DNA of 64,000 nt from G963674665 sp963674665 (GCA_963674665.2 CAXXPL010000011.1:558001-622000); one strand, 5' to 3'; counted from the first letter of the stretch, positions 35,936-44,379 are shown. Notes: a model not told the origin generated them from the sequence alone. Program-made: numbers and translations.

Positions 35936-37365
35936 TCCGGGGCGTCTTTTGAGGATATGCCGTCGAACTCCTGGTCCGTGAAGCCCAGCTTGCGCATGCG
36001 CTTGGGCGAGAGCAGGGTGGCGATGGTCTCTGCGTCCGCGATGCCCATGTCCAGTACCACCTCGGCCACTGTCCGGCCCGTGGTGTTGGCCGTGAGCACG
36101 ATGTCCTCGACCTTTTCATAGCCCAGGGCCGGGACCAGAATCGTGGCCAGGGCCTTGCCCCTCTCCACCAGTTCCTGGCAGCGCTTGGGCCTGGCCTTGA
36201 TCGCGCGCACGCACCGGGCCTCGAACAGCCGGGTGATGTTGCGCAGCAGGATGAGGGCGTTAAGGAACTCGTCCGCCAGCAGGGGCAGAAGGTGGTTCAG
36301 GTCCAACTGTCCCATGGCAGCGCACTGGCTGACACACTGGTTGGCGGCCATGACCCTGAGCGCAACCTGGGCCACGGCCTCCGGCATGACAGGGTTGATC
36401 TTGCCGGCCATGACACTGGAACCGGCCTGCAAGGGGAGCAGGTCGAGTTCGCCGATGCCGCAGTCCGGGCCACTGGACAGCAGCCTGAAGTCGTTGGCGA
36501 TCTTCAGCAGGTTGGCGGCGTAGGCGTTGCACATGCCCATTGCCTCCACAAAGCAATCCAGGTTCTGGGTGGCGTCCACCAGGTTCTCGGAGCGGGACAC
36601 GGGAAGGCCGGTGACGCGCTTGAGGTTTTCCACCACCCGCAGGACATACTCGCGGGGGGCGCCAAGTCCGGTGCCCACGGCGGTACCGCCCAGGTTCACC
36701 TGCTTGATGCGCTCACGGCTCTTGAAGATCCGCCAACGGTCCCTGGCCAGGGCCTCGGCATAGGCGCCGAACTCCATACCCAGGGTCATGGGCACGGCGT
36801 CGCGCAGTTGGGTGCGCCCCACCTTGAGGATGTCCGCGAACTCCTGCTCCTTGGCCTGCATGGAAGCCTGCAGGATCGAAAGGTCCGCCTCCAACTGCTT
36901 GAGCAAGGTGAGCCCGGCCACCTTCAAGGCGGTGGGGAACACGTCGTTGGTGGACTGGTGCAGATTCACGTGCTCCAGGGGGTGCAGGAGGGCGTAGTCG
37001 CCCTTGTCCCCGCCCATACGCTCTATACCCCGGTTGGCAAGAACCTCGTTCATATTCATGTTGGTGGAGGTGCCCGCTCCTCCCTGGAGGGGGTCCACCA
37101 TCACGTGCTCGTGCAGCAGCCCGGACTCCATCTCCTGGCAGGCCGCGCTAAGGGCCTGGGCCCGGGACTGGTCCAGATGGCCGAGGTCGGCGTTGGTCAT
37201 GGCGCAGGCGCGCTTCACCTGGGCCAGGGCGATGATGAACTCGCGGGGCCAGCGTCTGCCCGAGATGGGAAAGTTGTCCAGGGCGCGCCGGGTGTGGATT
37301 CCGTGGTATGCGTCCTGGGGAAGCGCCAACTCTCCCAGGGCGTCGGTCTCAATTCTCTTTGGCAT
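35932..37365 (-). CDS. aspA: Aspartate ammonia-lyase
   Basis: Fumarase/aspartase-superfamily enzyme splitting aspartate into fumarate and ammonia, 477 residues. The signature GSSVMAGKINPVMPE is at about 315-329, and the substrate-site segments GGAGTSTNMN and HQSTNDVFPTA are present. The GSSxMPxKxN loop carries Ala instead of Pro (SVMAGKIN). It is coupled to hydE by a 4-base overlap, an association with the hydEFG maturases known from other genomes. It may supply the ammonium nitrogen of the azadithiolate bridge; that role is inference. The ATG at 37365 follows GGAGC. Confidence 0.92.
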   Translation of the reverse strand: MPKRIETDALGELALPQDAYHGIHTRRALDNFPISGRRWPREFIIALAQVKRACAMTNADLGHLDQSRAQALSAACQEMESGLLHEHVMVDPLQGGAGTSTNMNMNEVLANRGIERMGGDKGDYALLHPLEHVNLHQSTNDVFPTALKVAGLTLLKQLEADLSILQASMQAKEQEFADILKVGRTQLRDAVPMTLGMEFGAYAEALARDRWRIFKSRERIKQVNLGGTAVGTGLGAPREYVLRVVENLKRVTGLPVSRSENLVDATQNLDCFVEAMGMCNAYAANLLKIANDFRLLSSGPDCGIGELDLLPLQAGSSVMAGKINPVMPEAVAQVALRVMAANQCVSQCAAMGQLDLNHLLPLLADEFLNALILLRNITRLFEARCVRAIKARPKRCQELVERGKALATILVPALGYEKVEDIVLTANTTGRTVAEVVLDMGIADAETIATLLSPKRMRKLGFTDQEFDGISSKDAPE

Positions 37366-37629
37366 GTTGCTCCATGGAGGCGATTATTCTTTGCAGCCTC
37401 TTTTTCTCCTCTGTAACCAGTTTTCTTCATTCTCTCACCCCCTCCGGGAGTGTCAAGCCATGGGCCGGGGAATGCTCGCAGTGCGGTTCCGGAAGATTGG
37501 CGATCAGGAGCGGACGGATCTATTGGGATGCCTGCATGACAAAATCGGCTGACCGGATCGTGATTTTAAGACAAAGACGGGACTGGGTGGCGCCCCCGGT
37601 GCCTGGGTCATGCACTTTACTCCTGATTT

Positions 37630-37872
37630 TCACACCACAAAGGATTTGACGCGGACGCCCTTCAACATTCCCAGCTTCCCGGTGAGTGAGCCCACCTCGT
37701 CGGTGGATGCCTCGATGATGAGGCTGATGACGCTGACGTTGTTCTCCCTGAATGGGAGGCCCAGACGCCCCACGATGAGGGAGGAGTGGGAACTGAGCAG
37801 GTCGTTCACGTCATGCGCCGCTTTTTCCCTTTCCTGGATGACAATTCCGATTATTCCGATGCGCTTTTCCAT
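37630..37872 (-). CDS. TM1266-type iron-only hydrogenase system regulator
   Basis: Small ACT-like protein of 80 residues matching the TM1266 family that accompanies [FeFe]-hydrogenase maturation genes. It starts MEKRIGIIGIVIQ, has IVGRLGLPFRENNVSVISL in the middle and ends LTGKLGMLKGVRVKS. The ATG at 37872 is preferred since GGAG then lies seven bases upstream; the ATG two codons earlier is too close to it. It is upstream of aspA-hydE-hydF on the same strand (264-bp gap) and may be the first gene of that unit. No DNA-binding motif is visible; the regulator name is from family context. Confidence 0.85.
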   Translation of the reverse strand: MEKRIGIIGIVIQEREKAAHDVNDLLSSHSSLIVGRLGLPFRENNVSVISLIIEASTDEVGSLTGKLGMLKGVRVKSFVV

Positions 37873-37995
37873 GACCATGCTCCAATGTTTGTATTTTTCC
37901 AGGCCGACGTCGGAAAGTGGCAGTTGCGGGGAAATGGGCGGGCCAGCATGGCCCGGGAGGGAACGACATGGGGGGAGAACCGGACAGCTCCGCTA

Positions 37996-38024
37996 AGGGC
38001 GAAGCCTTGATCGGCCTTCGCCCT
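37996..38024. other. Hairpin upstream of the hydrogenase regulator
   Basis: AGGGCGAAG (37996-38004) and CTTCGCCCT (38016-38024) form a 9-bp stem with an inner CC/GG. It lies between the divergent hydrogenase transcription units. It could be a leader structure of the minus-strand mRNA; no riboswitch family was recognised. Confidence 0.4.
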
Positions 38025-38105
38025 GAGGCTCAGGATCTTCCCTTCCCGCAGGCTGCGTTTCTCATGGTACATGCACGGTGAGCTGATTACGATATTTTGT
38101 GTTAC

Positions 38106-38135
38106 TTGTCAAATAAACGTAGCACTAAATATAAT
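38106..38135 (+). promoter_or_regulatory. Sigma-70-type promoter ahead of the hydrogenase operon
   Basis: TTGTCA (38106-38111), an 18-bp spacer and a perfect TATAAT (38130-38135) in AT-rich sequence. Transcription would start near 38142, leaving about 210 bases of leader before the maturation-protease-like gene and including a possible 35-codon small ORF. Confidence 0.65.
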
Positions 38136-38219
38136 TTATTAGAGAAAAGTTTGACTGATAGGGTAACCTCCGAAAGTACGGGCGGTTGTAATGGAACGTT
38201 GGGAAAGGGAGCATTCTTG

Positions 38220-38327
38220 ATGAATTTCGGAAGCCATTATGGGGAATTTGAATTAAAAAAAGCTATTACCGGCTTGCTTCTTTCAGTGATTGCGGTTAAA
38301 TTCACACTCGTATTACGAATAAAATAA
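38220..38327 (+). CDS. Possible 35-residue membrane peptide in the hydrogenase leader
   Basis: Short ORF starting ATG at 38220 behind AAAGGGAG, ending TAA at 38325. The product has a charged head (MNFGSHYGEFELKK) and one hydrophobic segment (AITGLLLSVIAV), ending in basic residues. It lies between the TATAAT promoter and the next gene. It may be a leader peptide, a small membrane protein or chance; codon use is AT-rich unlike neighbours. Confidence 0.3.
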   Translation: MNFGSHYGEFELKKAITGLLLSVIAVKFTLVLRIK

Positions 38328-38352
38328 AAGTATACATAAAAGAGTAAGAAAA

Positions 38353-38925
38353 TTGAAATCATACTCGAATGATGAGCTTTCCTGCTCCGAGCATGAAAAA
38401 CGGACCAGAGTTCTGGCCTTCGGGGATATTCTGAAAGGCGAACAGATCGTGGGTCTCCATATCTGCGAAGCGTTGCGGCAGATCGACCCGATTCCCGGCA
38501 TGGAGTGCCTCTATCTGGGGCGGGAGTACCAGCACTTGCCTTCGGCCCTGATGGATGCGGACTTTGGGATCATTGTCCATTGGCTGCCCGATGTTCAGGG
38601 AATCGGCTGTGTGGAGCGCTGGGACAGGGGCGAATTCCTGGACCACATCACTTCCGGAGACGAGGCCTCCATTGTCCTGCAGCCACTTGGCAGGGTCTTG
38701 CAGGGTCTGTTCATGGCGGACCTGCTCCCCCGTGAGCTGGTCTTCCTGCTGCCCAGAATCTCCATGACCAGGAGGATTTTCGGGTTGGGCGCCCAGGGGC
38801 GCGCCACCGCCAGGAGGGCGGTGGAAGAGGTGCGGGCGCTGCTGCGTAAGACCGCCCCTTTGCGGGGGCGTTCAGAACCACGGCATCGAGTCTACGGCAT
38901 TCCCTGGTTGAAGACTGCGCTGTGA
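38353..38925 (+). CDS. Hydrogenase maturation protease-like protein
   Basis: Protein of 190 residues whose N-terminal half follows the HyaD/HybD/HycI endopeptidase fold: RVLAFGDILKGEQIVGLHI aligns with the GNxLxxDDGxG loop, with Glu in KGEQ at the first metal-ligand place. The second ligand (Asp in HybD) is His in IIVHWLP and the third (His) appears to be lost, so classical nickel-dependent activity is doubtful. A basic C-terminal tail follows. The start is TTG at 38353 with a weak site; no earlier ATG is in frame after the last stop. hydA begins 130 bases downstream. It may assist C-terminal processing of HydA, which is inference. Confidence 0.6.
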   Translation: MKSYSNDELSCSEHEKRTRVLAFGDILKGEQIVGLHICEALRQIDPIPGMECLYLGREYQHLPSALMDADFGIIVHWLPDVQGIGCVERWDRGEFLDHITSGDEASIVLQPLGRVLQGLFMADLLPRELVFLLPRISMTRRIFGLGAQGRATARRAVEEVRALLRKTAPLRGRSEPRHRVYGIPWLKTAL

Positions 38926-39055
38926 ATCCCGGGGAGGGCCGCGGACGGAGATATGCGGCGATTCAGGCATCCCAGGCGTTTCACGTTCGGTTCGTTGCAG
39001 GTTGTTCGCCGGACGGGGACGTCATGATCTTCAACTCTCGAGCAAGGAGGATACC

Positions 39056-40312
39056 ATGCTTGAAATGGAAGGCGTTCAGTATCAGCAAAATGCGCCCACT
39101 GGGAAAGACCCGGACAAGGAGTTTTTTGTCCAGGTCGACCCGAAAAAGTGCCAGGCCTGTGGTACTTGTGAGGAAGTGTGTGGTACCGGTGCCATTCAGT
39201 CCATCAACGACGACGGCATCCGCGCAGTGGTGGACCCAACTGCCTGCATGAACTGCGGTCAGTGCTTGGTCAACTGCCCCTACGGCGCCATCTACGAGGG
39301 CGTGTCCTTTGTGGATGAGATCTTCAAGAAGCTCAAGGATCCCAACACCGTGGTGGTGTCCATGCCCGCTCCCGCAGTGCGCTACGGCCTGGGAGAGTGC
39401 TTCGGCGAGCCCGCCGGCACCTATGTGGGTGGGAAGATGCACGCCGCTCTGCGCAAGCTCGGGTTCGACATCATCAACGACAACGAGTGGACCGCGGACG
39501 TCACCATCATGGAAGAGGGCACCGAACTGCTCCAGAGGGTCGGCGAGCAGGGCAAGAAGGACGCGCGCCCCTTGCCGCAGTTCACCTCCTGCTGCCCCGC
39601 CTGGATCAAGTTCGTGGAAACCTTCTATCCGGACCTGATCCCCAACCTGTCCAGCTGCAAGTCCCCCATCGGGATGCTCGGCCCCTTGTCCAAGACCTAC
39701 GGCGCCGAAGTGGCCAAGACGGACGCCAAGAAGCTCTACACCGTCTCCATCATGCCCTGCGTGGCCAAGAAGTACGAAGGCCTGCGCCCTGAGATGAAGG
39801 CCAGCGGCTTCCGCGACATCGACGCCACCATCAACACCCGCGAGCTTGCCTACATGATCAAGAAGGCGGGCATCGACTTCGCCTCCCTGCCCAGCGAGGC
39901 CCCTGACGAGAAACTGGGCAAGTCCACCGGCGCGGCCACCATCTTCGGCTGTTCCGGCGGCGTCATGGAAGCCGCCCTGCGCCTGGCCTACGAGGTCCTG
40001 TCGGGTGAAAAGCTGAACGACCCCTACATCAAGGCCGTGCGCGCCCGCGAAGGCGTCAAGGAGGCCGCGGTAAAGGTGCCGAACTTCGGCGAGGTCAAGG
40101 TCTGCGTCATCAGCGGCCTGGCAAACACCATCCCCGTGCTCGAGGACGTACGCAAGGGCAAATCCCCCTACGCCTTCATCGAGGTCATGGCCTGCCCCGG
40201 CGGCTGTGTGAACGGCGGTGGACAACCCATGGATCCTGAGATCCGGGTGTCCATGTTCCGCAATGTCATCGCCAGGATCAACAAGCGCTACAGAATGAGA
40301 AGCATGGGCTAA
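39056..40312 (+). CDS. hydA: Periplasmic [FeFe] hydrogenase large subunit
   Basis: H2-oxidising or H2-evolving catalytic subunit, 418 residues, close to the Desulfovibrio periplasmic enzyme. The N-terminal ferredoxin domain binds two 4Fe-4S clusters (CQACGTCEEVC and CMNCGQCLVNCP, about residues 34-75). The H-cluster motifs are FTSCCPAW (L1), MPCVAKKYE (L2) and EVMACPGGCVNGGGQP (L3). The ATG at 39056 follows AAGGAGG; the open frame continues 54 bases upstream without a better start. It has no signal peptide and would be exported together with HydB, which carries a Tat signal. Maturation needs HydE and HydF from the divergent operon and HydG from elsewhere. Confidence 0.97.
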   Translation: MLEMEGVQYQQNAPTGKDPDKEFFVQVDPKKCQACGTCEEVCGTGAIQSINDDGIRAVVDPTACMNCGQCLVNCPYGAIYEGVSFVDEIFKKLKDPNTVVVSMPAPAVRYGLGECFGEPAGTYVGGKMHAALRKLGFDIINDNEWTADVTIMEEGTELLQRVGEQGKKDARPLPQFTSCCPAWIKFVETFYPDLIPNLSSCKSPIGMLGPLSKTYGAEVAKTDAKKLYTVSIMPCVAKKYEGLRPEMKASGFRDIDATINTRELAYMIKKAGIDFASLPSEAPDEKLGKSTGAATIFGCSGGVMEAALRLAYEVLSGEKLNDPYIKAVRAREGVKEAAVKVPNFGEVKVCVISGLANTIPVLEDVRKGKSPYAFIEVMACPGGCVNGGGQPMDPEIRVSMFRNVIARINKRYRMRSMG

Positions 40313-40324
40313 AGGAGGAAAGGC

Positions 40325-40675
40325 ATGAAAGACTTCACCAGGTTCACCCGGCGTGGATTCATCAAGGTCGCCGGCATCGCCTGCGGGTACGCAGTGCTTG
40401 GCGCGAACATGGCCAGGGAGGCCGTGGCCGCGGCAGTGGATTTCGTTGCCACCAGGCAGCAGAAGGTCTACGACGCCGACGCCAACGACAAGCTCTACGC
40501 CATCAAGAAATCCCAGGACAATCCAATGATCACCGCCCTGTACGACAAGAAGAGCGGTTTTCTCAAGGAAGGCCCCTGCGGACACGAGTCGCACCATCTG
40601 CTGCACACGCATTACCATGATCGCAGCGCCGGTGTGAAAGCCCTGAAGGCCAAGGGCGTCAAGCTGGCCCTGTAA
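40325..40675 (+). CDS. hydB: Periplasmic [FeFe] hydrogenase small subunit
   Basis: Small subunit of 116 residues that wraps around HydA and carries the export signal for both. The twin-arginine motif is TRRGFIKVAG at residues 8-17, followed by a hydrophobic core and a likely cleavage near AVAAA. The mature part contains KLYAIKKSQDNPMITALY and the His-rich CGHESHHLLHTHYH typical of Desulfovibrio HydB. It begins 12 bases after hydA behind AGGAGGAAAGGC. Confidence 0.96.
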   Translation: MKDFTRFTRRGFIKVAGIACGYAVLGANMAREAVAAAVDFVATRQQKVYDADANDKLYAIKKSQDNPMITALYDKKSGFLKEGPCGHESHHLLHTHYHDRSAGVKALKAKGVKLAL

Positions 40676-40860
40676 CGAATCGAGCGGAGCCGGCCTGAGG
40701 CGAGGGATTCTGAACCCAGGGCGGGCACCGTTACCGAAAATTTCGGAGAATTGCGGTCTTAGAGAACCCTTCCATCCTCACCAGCCTGAGAGCAGGAGCA
40801 CATCTGACTCGAGGGCCCCTCCTGACAAAAACCGGCCATTTTCAAACCGCCCCGGCGGCC

Positions 40861-41286
40861 TCAGTCCTTCTTGAAGTAGTCCAGGAACCACTGTGGAAAG
40901 CGCGTTAGCTTGAGATCGTGGTCCACACAGGCGTGCTGGGTGTACCCTGTGGCGAGGATCTTTTCGCGCGGCTCGTCGTAAATCTCGTACACAAAGGTCA
41001 TGGAGGCGCGGGACCACTCACCGATGGCGCAGCGTATCCAGATCAGGTCGTCGTAGCGGGCACTGGCGCGGTAGCGGCAGTGGGCCTCGCGTACCGGCAG
41101 GATCAGGCCTCTGCGTTCGATCTCCGCGTAGCTCATGCCAAGCTCGCGGGTGTAGTTGCTTCGGGAGCGCTCGAAAAAGTGCAGATATTGGCCGTAGTAG
41201 ACCACTCCCATGGCGTCGGTTTCACCGTAGGAGACGTGATGCTTGAGCCAGAAGTCAGGGGTGGGGAAAGTGGATTCGTTCGTCAT
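40861..41286 (-). CDS. Acyl-CoA thioesterase, YbgC/4-hydroxybenzoyl-CoA type
   Basis: Hotdog-fold thioesterase of 141 residues. The family signature YGETDAMGVVYYGQYLHFFE places the catalytic Asp in TDAMG near residue 22. The rest (ARYDDLIWIRCAIGEWSRAS, then YEIYDE) fits the YbgC group. The ATG at 41286 lacks a strong ribosome site; an in-frame TTG ten codons upstream (41316) lies behind a GGGG stretch and cannot be excluded. Substrate not deducible. Confidence 0.85.
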   Translation of the reverse strand: MTNESTFPTPDFWLKHHVSYGETDAMGVVYYGQYLHFFERSRSNYTRELGMSYAEIERRGLILPVREAHCRYRASARYDDLIWIRCAIGEWSRASMTFVYEIYDEPREKILATGYTQHACVDHDLKLTRFPQWFLDYFKKD

Positions 41287-41404
41287 GAAAGGGGGGTGTA
41301 GCGCAACTCCCCGCAAGGGGCAAGTGGGGGGGGCAGGGCAGTCATAGCTTGCGCGCGGGGATAATGCGCTCTATGAAATGTGTTGCCATGATAAAGGAGT
41401 GCGC

Positions 41405-41801
41405 ATGACCACTGAACTGAATATAGAGATCCTTGACCACCTGGTGCTCACCGTGGCCGACCCGGAGCGCACCGCCCGGTTCTACGCCCAGGTCCTGGGC
41501 ATGGAGGCGGAGCGCTTCGCCACACCCACAGGGGAGCGCATGGCGTTGCGTTTCGGCAGGCAGAAGATCAACCTTCACAAGGCAGGGGCGGAATTCACCC
41601 CACATGCGGACAAGCCAACACCCGGCAGCGCGGATCTCTGCTTTCTCACCGACACTTCCCTGGACGCGGCCATGCGGCGTGGAGGTCATTGAGGGACCGG
41701 TGCAACGTACCGGTGCGCATGCGCCCATTCTTTCGTTCTATTTTCGTGATCCCGACCAAAACCTCATCGAGGTGGGCAATGTTTTGGAAAGGAAAACATG
41801 A
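41405..41801 (+). pseudogene. VOC/glyoxalase-fold protein with frameshift
   Basis: Glyoxalase/bleomycin-resistance-like protein of about 131 residues if repaired. The ATG at 41405 has AAGGAG. The first frame gives DHLVLTVADPERTARFYAQV and LHKAGAEFTPHADKP and ends at 41692 after LDAAMRRGGH. The family sequence continues one frame over as CGVEVIEGPVQRTGAHAP and FRDPDQNLIEVGN to 41801. One extra base or two missing bases near 41675-41690 would explain it. It may be a genuine lesion or a sequencing error; the coding pattern on both sides is otherwise intact. Confidence 0.75.
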
Positions 41802-41967
41802 TTCTGAAAAGCTTTCCCGGAGCAAACATTTCTAAAGGTTTTTCCCTTTTTCAAGGGATTTTATGATTGTGCTTGATATAATCCGCCTGTAATAAGAGTT
41901 TCAGATTTTCCAAGGCGTGCTTCCAAGCAGGAAGGTATACAGCAACAAACCGACAAGTGAGGGAGAT

Positions 41968-42342
41968 ATGGGTTTCAAAGGCAGCCCCGTGGCATGGTTC
42001 ATGATACCGGCGAGGAATCTCGAGCGGGCCGCGGAATTCTACAGCAAGGTGTTCGAGATCGAATTGCCGATCCTGTCCTTTGGCGACATGCACGTGGCGC
42101 CGTTCTCCATGACGGACAAGCACGCCGGGGGCGCCCTGATCTACGATCCTGAGCGCGCGGGCGGAAACGGCGTCATCGTCTACCTGAATCCCGAAGGAGA
42201 CATGAACTCCTGCCTGGACCGGGTGGAACAAGCCAACGGCATGATCACCACACCCAGAACCGATATCGGTCAGGGGCTCGGCTACTACGCCTTGTTCATG
42301 GATAGCGAAGGCAACGAGGTGGGCATCTGGAGTTCCAAGTAG
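41968..42342 (+). CDS. VOC/glyoxalase-fold protein
   Basis: Small metal-binding-fold protein of 124 residues, similar to PA-type VOC proteins with the segments PVAWFMIPARNLERAAEFY at the start and YYALFMDSEGNEVGIWS at the end, where the terminal Glu or Asp-Glu is a typical metal ligand. The ATG at 41968 follows GGGAGAT. Members bind diverse substrates, so no reaction is assigned. It is not closely related to the frameshifted VOC gene just upstream. Confidence 0.82.
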   Translation: MGFKGSPVAWFMIPARNLERAAEFYSKVFEIELPILSFGDMHVAPFSMTDKHAGGALIYDPERAGGNGVIVYLNPEGDMNSCLDRVEQANGMITTPRTDIGQGLGYYALFMDSEGNEVGIWSSK

Positions 42343-42367
42343 CTTCTATTTAGAGTGAAAAATTTAT

Positions 42368-42430
42368 CGGGGGGGAATTCTTTCTGTAGAAAGGGTTCTC
42401 CCCCCGCCCCCCCCCTCCAAAGACTTTCAG
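42368..42430 (+). repeat. Dispersed hairpin-plus-tail element after the VOC gene
   Basis: Arms CGGGGGGGAATTCTTTC (42368-42384) and GAAAGGGTTCTCCCCCCG (42389-42406), then the tail CCCCCCCCCTCCAAAGACTT. It separates convergent VOC and ABC-permease genes. Confidence 0.65.
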
Positions 42431-42480
42431 AATATATTTCAATGGGAGAGAAGTTTTTTCCCCGGAAAATTCTTCGTCTC

Positions 42481-43365
42481 TTAGTCCTCTCCCCTACGAA
42501 GATACAGCTCCAGGCGGCGTGCCAGGAGCGAGCAGGTCAGGGTCATGCACAGGTAGAGCACCGCTATGGTGATCCATATCTCGAAGGTGCGGTAGGTGGA
42601 GGCCATGAGTTCCAGACCCTGGAAGGTGAGTTCCTGCACCGAGATCACGGCCACGATGGAGGAGTCCTTGATGGTGGAAATGAACTGACCGGCCAAAGGG
42701 GGCATGATACGCTGCGCCGTGAGGGGCAGGATGATGTGGCGCAGAGTCTGGTAGGTTGAGAGTCCCAGGGCGTGGGAGGCCTCCCACTGCCCCTTGTCGA
42801 TGGACTGCACACCGGCGCGGACTATCTCCGTGATATAGGCGCCCTCGTACACGGCCAGGGTGAGCACGGCGGAGAGGAAGGAATCCAGGCGTCCCGGAGG
42901 CGCCATGATCCAGGCAAGTGGTGCTTTCCAAGGCTCGGGCAGGGAGCGCGCCCAGCCGACAACGTCCAGGGCGGACATGATCTGGTCGCCGATGAAGAAA
43001 TAGAAGATGAAGATGAGCACCAGCGGGGGGAGGTTGCGCACGCTCTCCACGTAGGCGCCCCCGACGAGCCGGGGGAAAAGCGCTCTGGAGGTGCGGCAGA
43101 GCCCCATGCACAGCCCCGCCATGGTGGCCAGGAGCGTGGCCCAGATGCTCAGCTTGATGGTGGTGGCCAGCCCCTGGAGCAGGAGGTTGGCCTTCCAGGT
43201 GCCGGTGTTCTCGTCGAAGCGCAGCAGGAAGCGGCCGATGACTTCCCAGTGCCAGTCGTAGTCCATGGTGGCGACCAGGCGCCAGGCAAAGCCGCCGGCC
43301 AGGGCCAGCACGCCGAGCAGCAGAAGGAAATCCAGCCTGGTGAAGTGTTTTTTGCGTGGGGGCAT
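42481..43365 (-). CDS. Polar amino-acid ABC permease (HisM/GlnP type), distal
   Basis: Inner-membrane permease of 294 residues. An N-terminal helix is followed by a periplasmic stretch and the binding-protein-dependent transport domain with YVESVRNLPPLVLIFIFYF and the ATPase-contact loop YEGAYITEIVRAGVQSIDKG plus QWEASHALGLS. The ATG at 43365 follows GGAAGGGG. It is the last gene of a permease-ATPase-binding protein-permease operon. Its partner permease at 45135 has the same extended N-terminal arrangement, so they probably form a heterodimer. Confidence 0.9.
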   Translation of the reverse strand: MPPRKKHFTRLDFLLLLGVLALAGGFAWRLVATMDYDWHWEVIGRFLLRFDENTGTWKANLLLQGLATTIKLSIWATLLATMAGLCMGLCRTSRALFPRLVGGAYVESVRNLPPLVLIFIFYFFIGDQIMSALDVVGWARSLPEPWKAPLAWIMAPPGRLDSFLSAVLTLAVYEGAYITEIVRAGVQSIDKGQWEASHALGLSTYQTLRHIILPLTAQRIMPPLAGQFISTIKDSSIVAVISVQELTFQGLELMASTYRTFEIWITIAVLYLCMTLTCSLLARRLELYLRRGED

Positions 43366-43419
43366 TGTGCATACCCCTTCCAGGGGCGTTCGAGGCCCCT
43401 GGAAGGATTTTCGCGTGGG

Positions 43420-44265
43420 TTATTGCAACCGGTCTTCCCAGTCCAGGGTCTCGAACCAGTAGTGGTAGCGCTCCTGAATCCAGTCTTGCAGCTGTACCGA
43501 GAGAATCCAGTTGTCGAAGTAGTTGAGGGTGTCGATGTCGCCCTTGCGCACGGCGAATCCGTTGGGCTCCTTGGTGAAGTTCTCCTTCAGCGGGATGAAC
43601 AGCTTGTCGGGGTTCTTCAGAGCCTGGGTGGCGGGGAGGGGCGCCATGCTCACAAAGGCGTGGGCCCGTCCGTTGAACAGCTCCTGCAGGGCCTGGGCCT
43701 CCTCGCCGAACTGGCGGATCTCGGCCTTGGGCATGAACTTCCCGGCGGACTGGGCAGCGGTGGTGCCCTTGCGAACCGCGATGACCACGCCCTCCTTGTT
43801 GAAGTCCTCCAGGCTGGAGAAGCCCTCGGCCTTTTCCTTGCTGGCCACCATGCTCATGCCGGAGAAGTAGTAGGGATCGGTGAAGTTGACCGAGAGGTTG
43901 CGCTTGGGCGTGATGGTCATTCCGCCGATGATGACGTCGAACTTGCCGGTGAGCAGGGCCGGGATGATGCCGTCCCACTTGGTGGGCACGAACTCGATCT
44001 CGACGCCCATATCCTCGGCAAGGCGTTTTGCCACGTCGATCTCGAAACCGATAAAGTTGCCGTCCTTGTCCTTCATGGCCCAAGGAACGAAAGTGGAAAA
44101 CCCGACGCGCAACACACCCCGCTCGAGAACCTGGGTGATGGTGCTTTCCTGGGCAAGCTGCTGCCTGACGTTTTCCTGGGCAAAGACGCTACCGGCCTGC
44201 AGCATGAGCAGGAGGCAGAGCGTCAGAACCGCCAGTGACCGTGTGATGTGTGAGGTGTGCGGCAT
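43420..44265 (-). CDS. Polar amino-acid ABC substrate-binding protein
   Basis: Periplasmic binding protein of 281 residues (SBP_bac_3 type). The signal peptide covers about residues 1-29 (ending GSVFAQ). The mature part has GVLRVGFSTFVPWAMKD, DVIIGGMTITPKR and FTDPYYFSG, which are the usual ligand-pocket segments. The ATG at 44265 follows AAGGAG and removes a 36-codon upstream extension. The ligand is probably a polar amino acid; which one cannot be told. Confidence 0.92.
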   Translation of the reverse strand: MPHTSHITRSLAVLTLCLLLMLQAGSVFAQENVRQQLAQESTITQVLERGVLRVGFSTFVPWAMKDKDGNFIGFEIDVAKRLAEDMGVEIEFVPTKWDGIIPALLTGKFDVIIGGMTITPKRNLSVNFTDPYYFSGMSMVASKEKAEGFSSLEDFNKEGVVIAVRKGTTAAQSAGKFMPKAEIRQFGEEAQALQELFNGRAHAFVSMAPLPATQALKNPDKLFIPLKENFTKEPNGFAVRKGDIDTLNYFDNWILSVQLQDWIQERYHYWFETLDWEDRLQ

Positions 44266-44379
44266 TGGTGTTCTCCTTCCGTATATTGAGTTGCTTCGAT
44301 AGGGTTGGGGAGGGGACGGGTCCCTCGTGGGCAATAGCCGTTGACTAACCGAAATAACAAAATTCCCTTTCAAGGGCGG

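Noticed and set aside
37851..38072. Minus-strand frame of 73 codons upstream of the TM1266-type gene
   Set aside because: It overlaps the regulator start and the hairpin at 37996, has no ribosome site and low-complexity sequence.
37980..38220. Possible riboswitch between the divergent hydrogenase units
   Set aside because: Only a simple hairpin is visible; the conserved cores of cyclic-di-GMP, cobalamin and molybdenum-cofactor riboswitches were not recognised.
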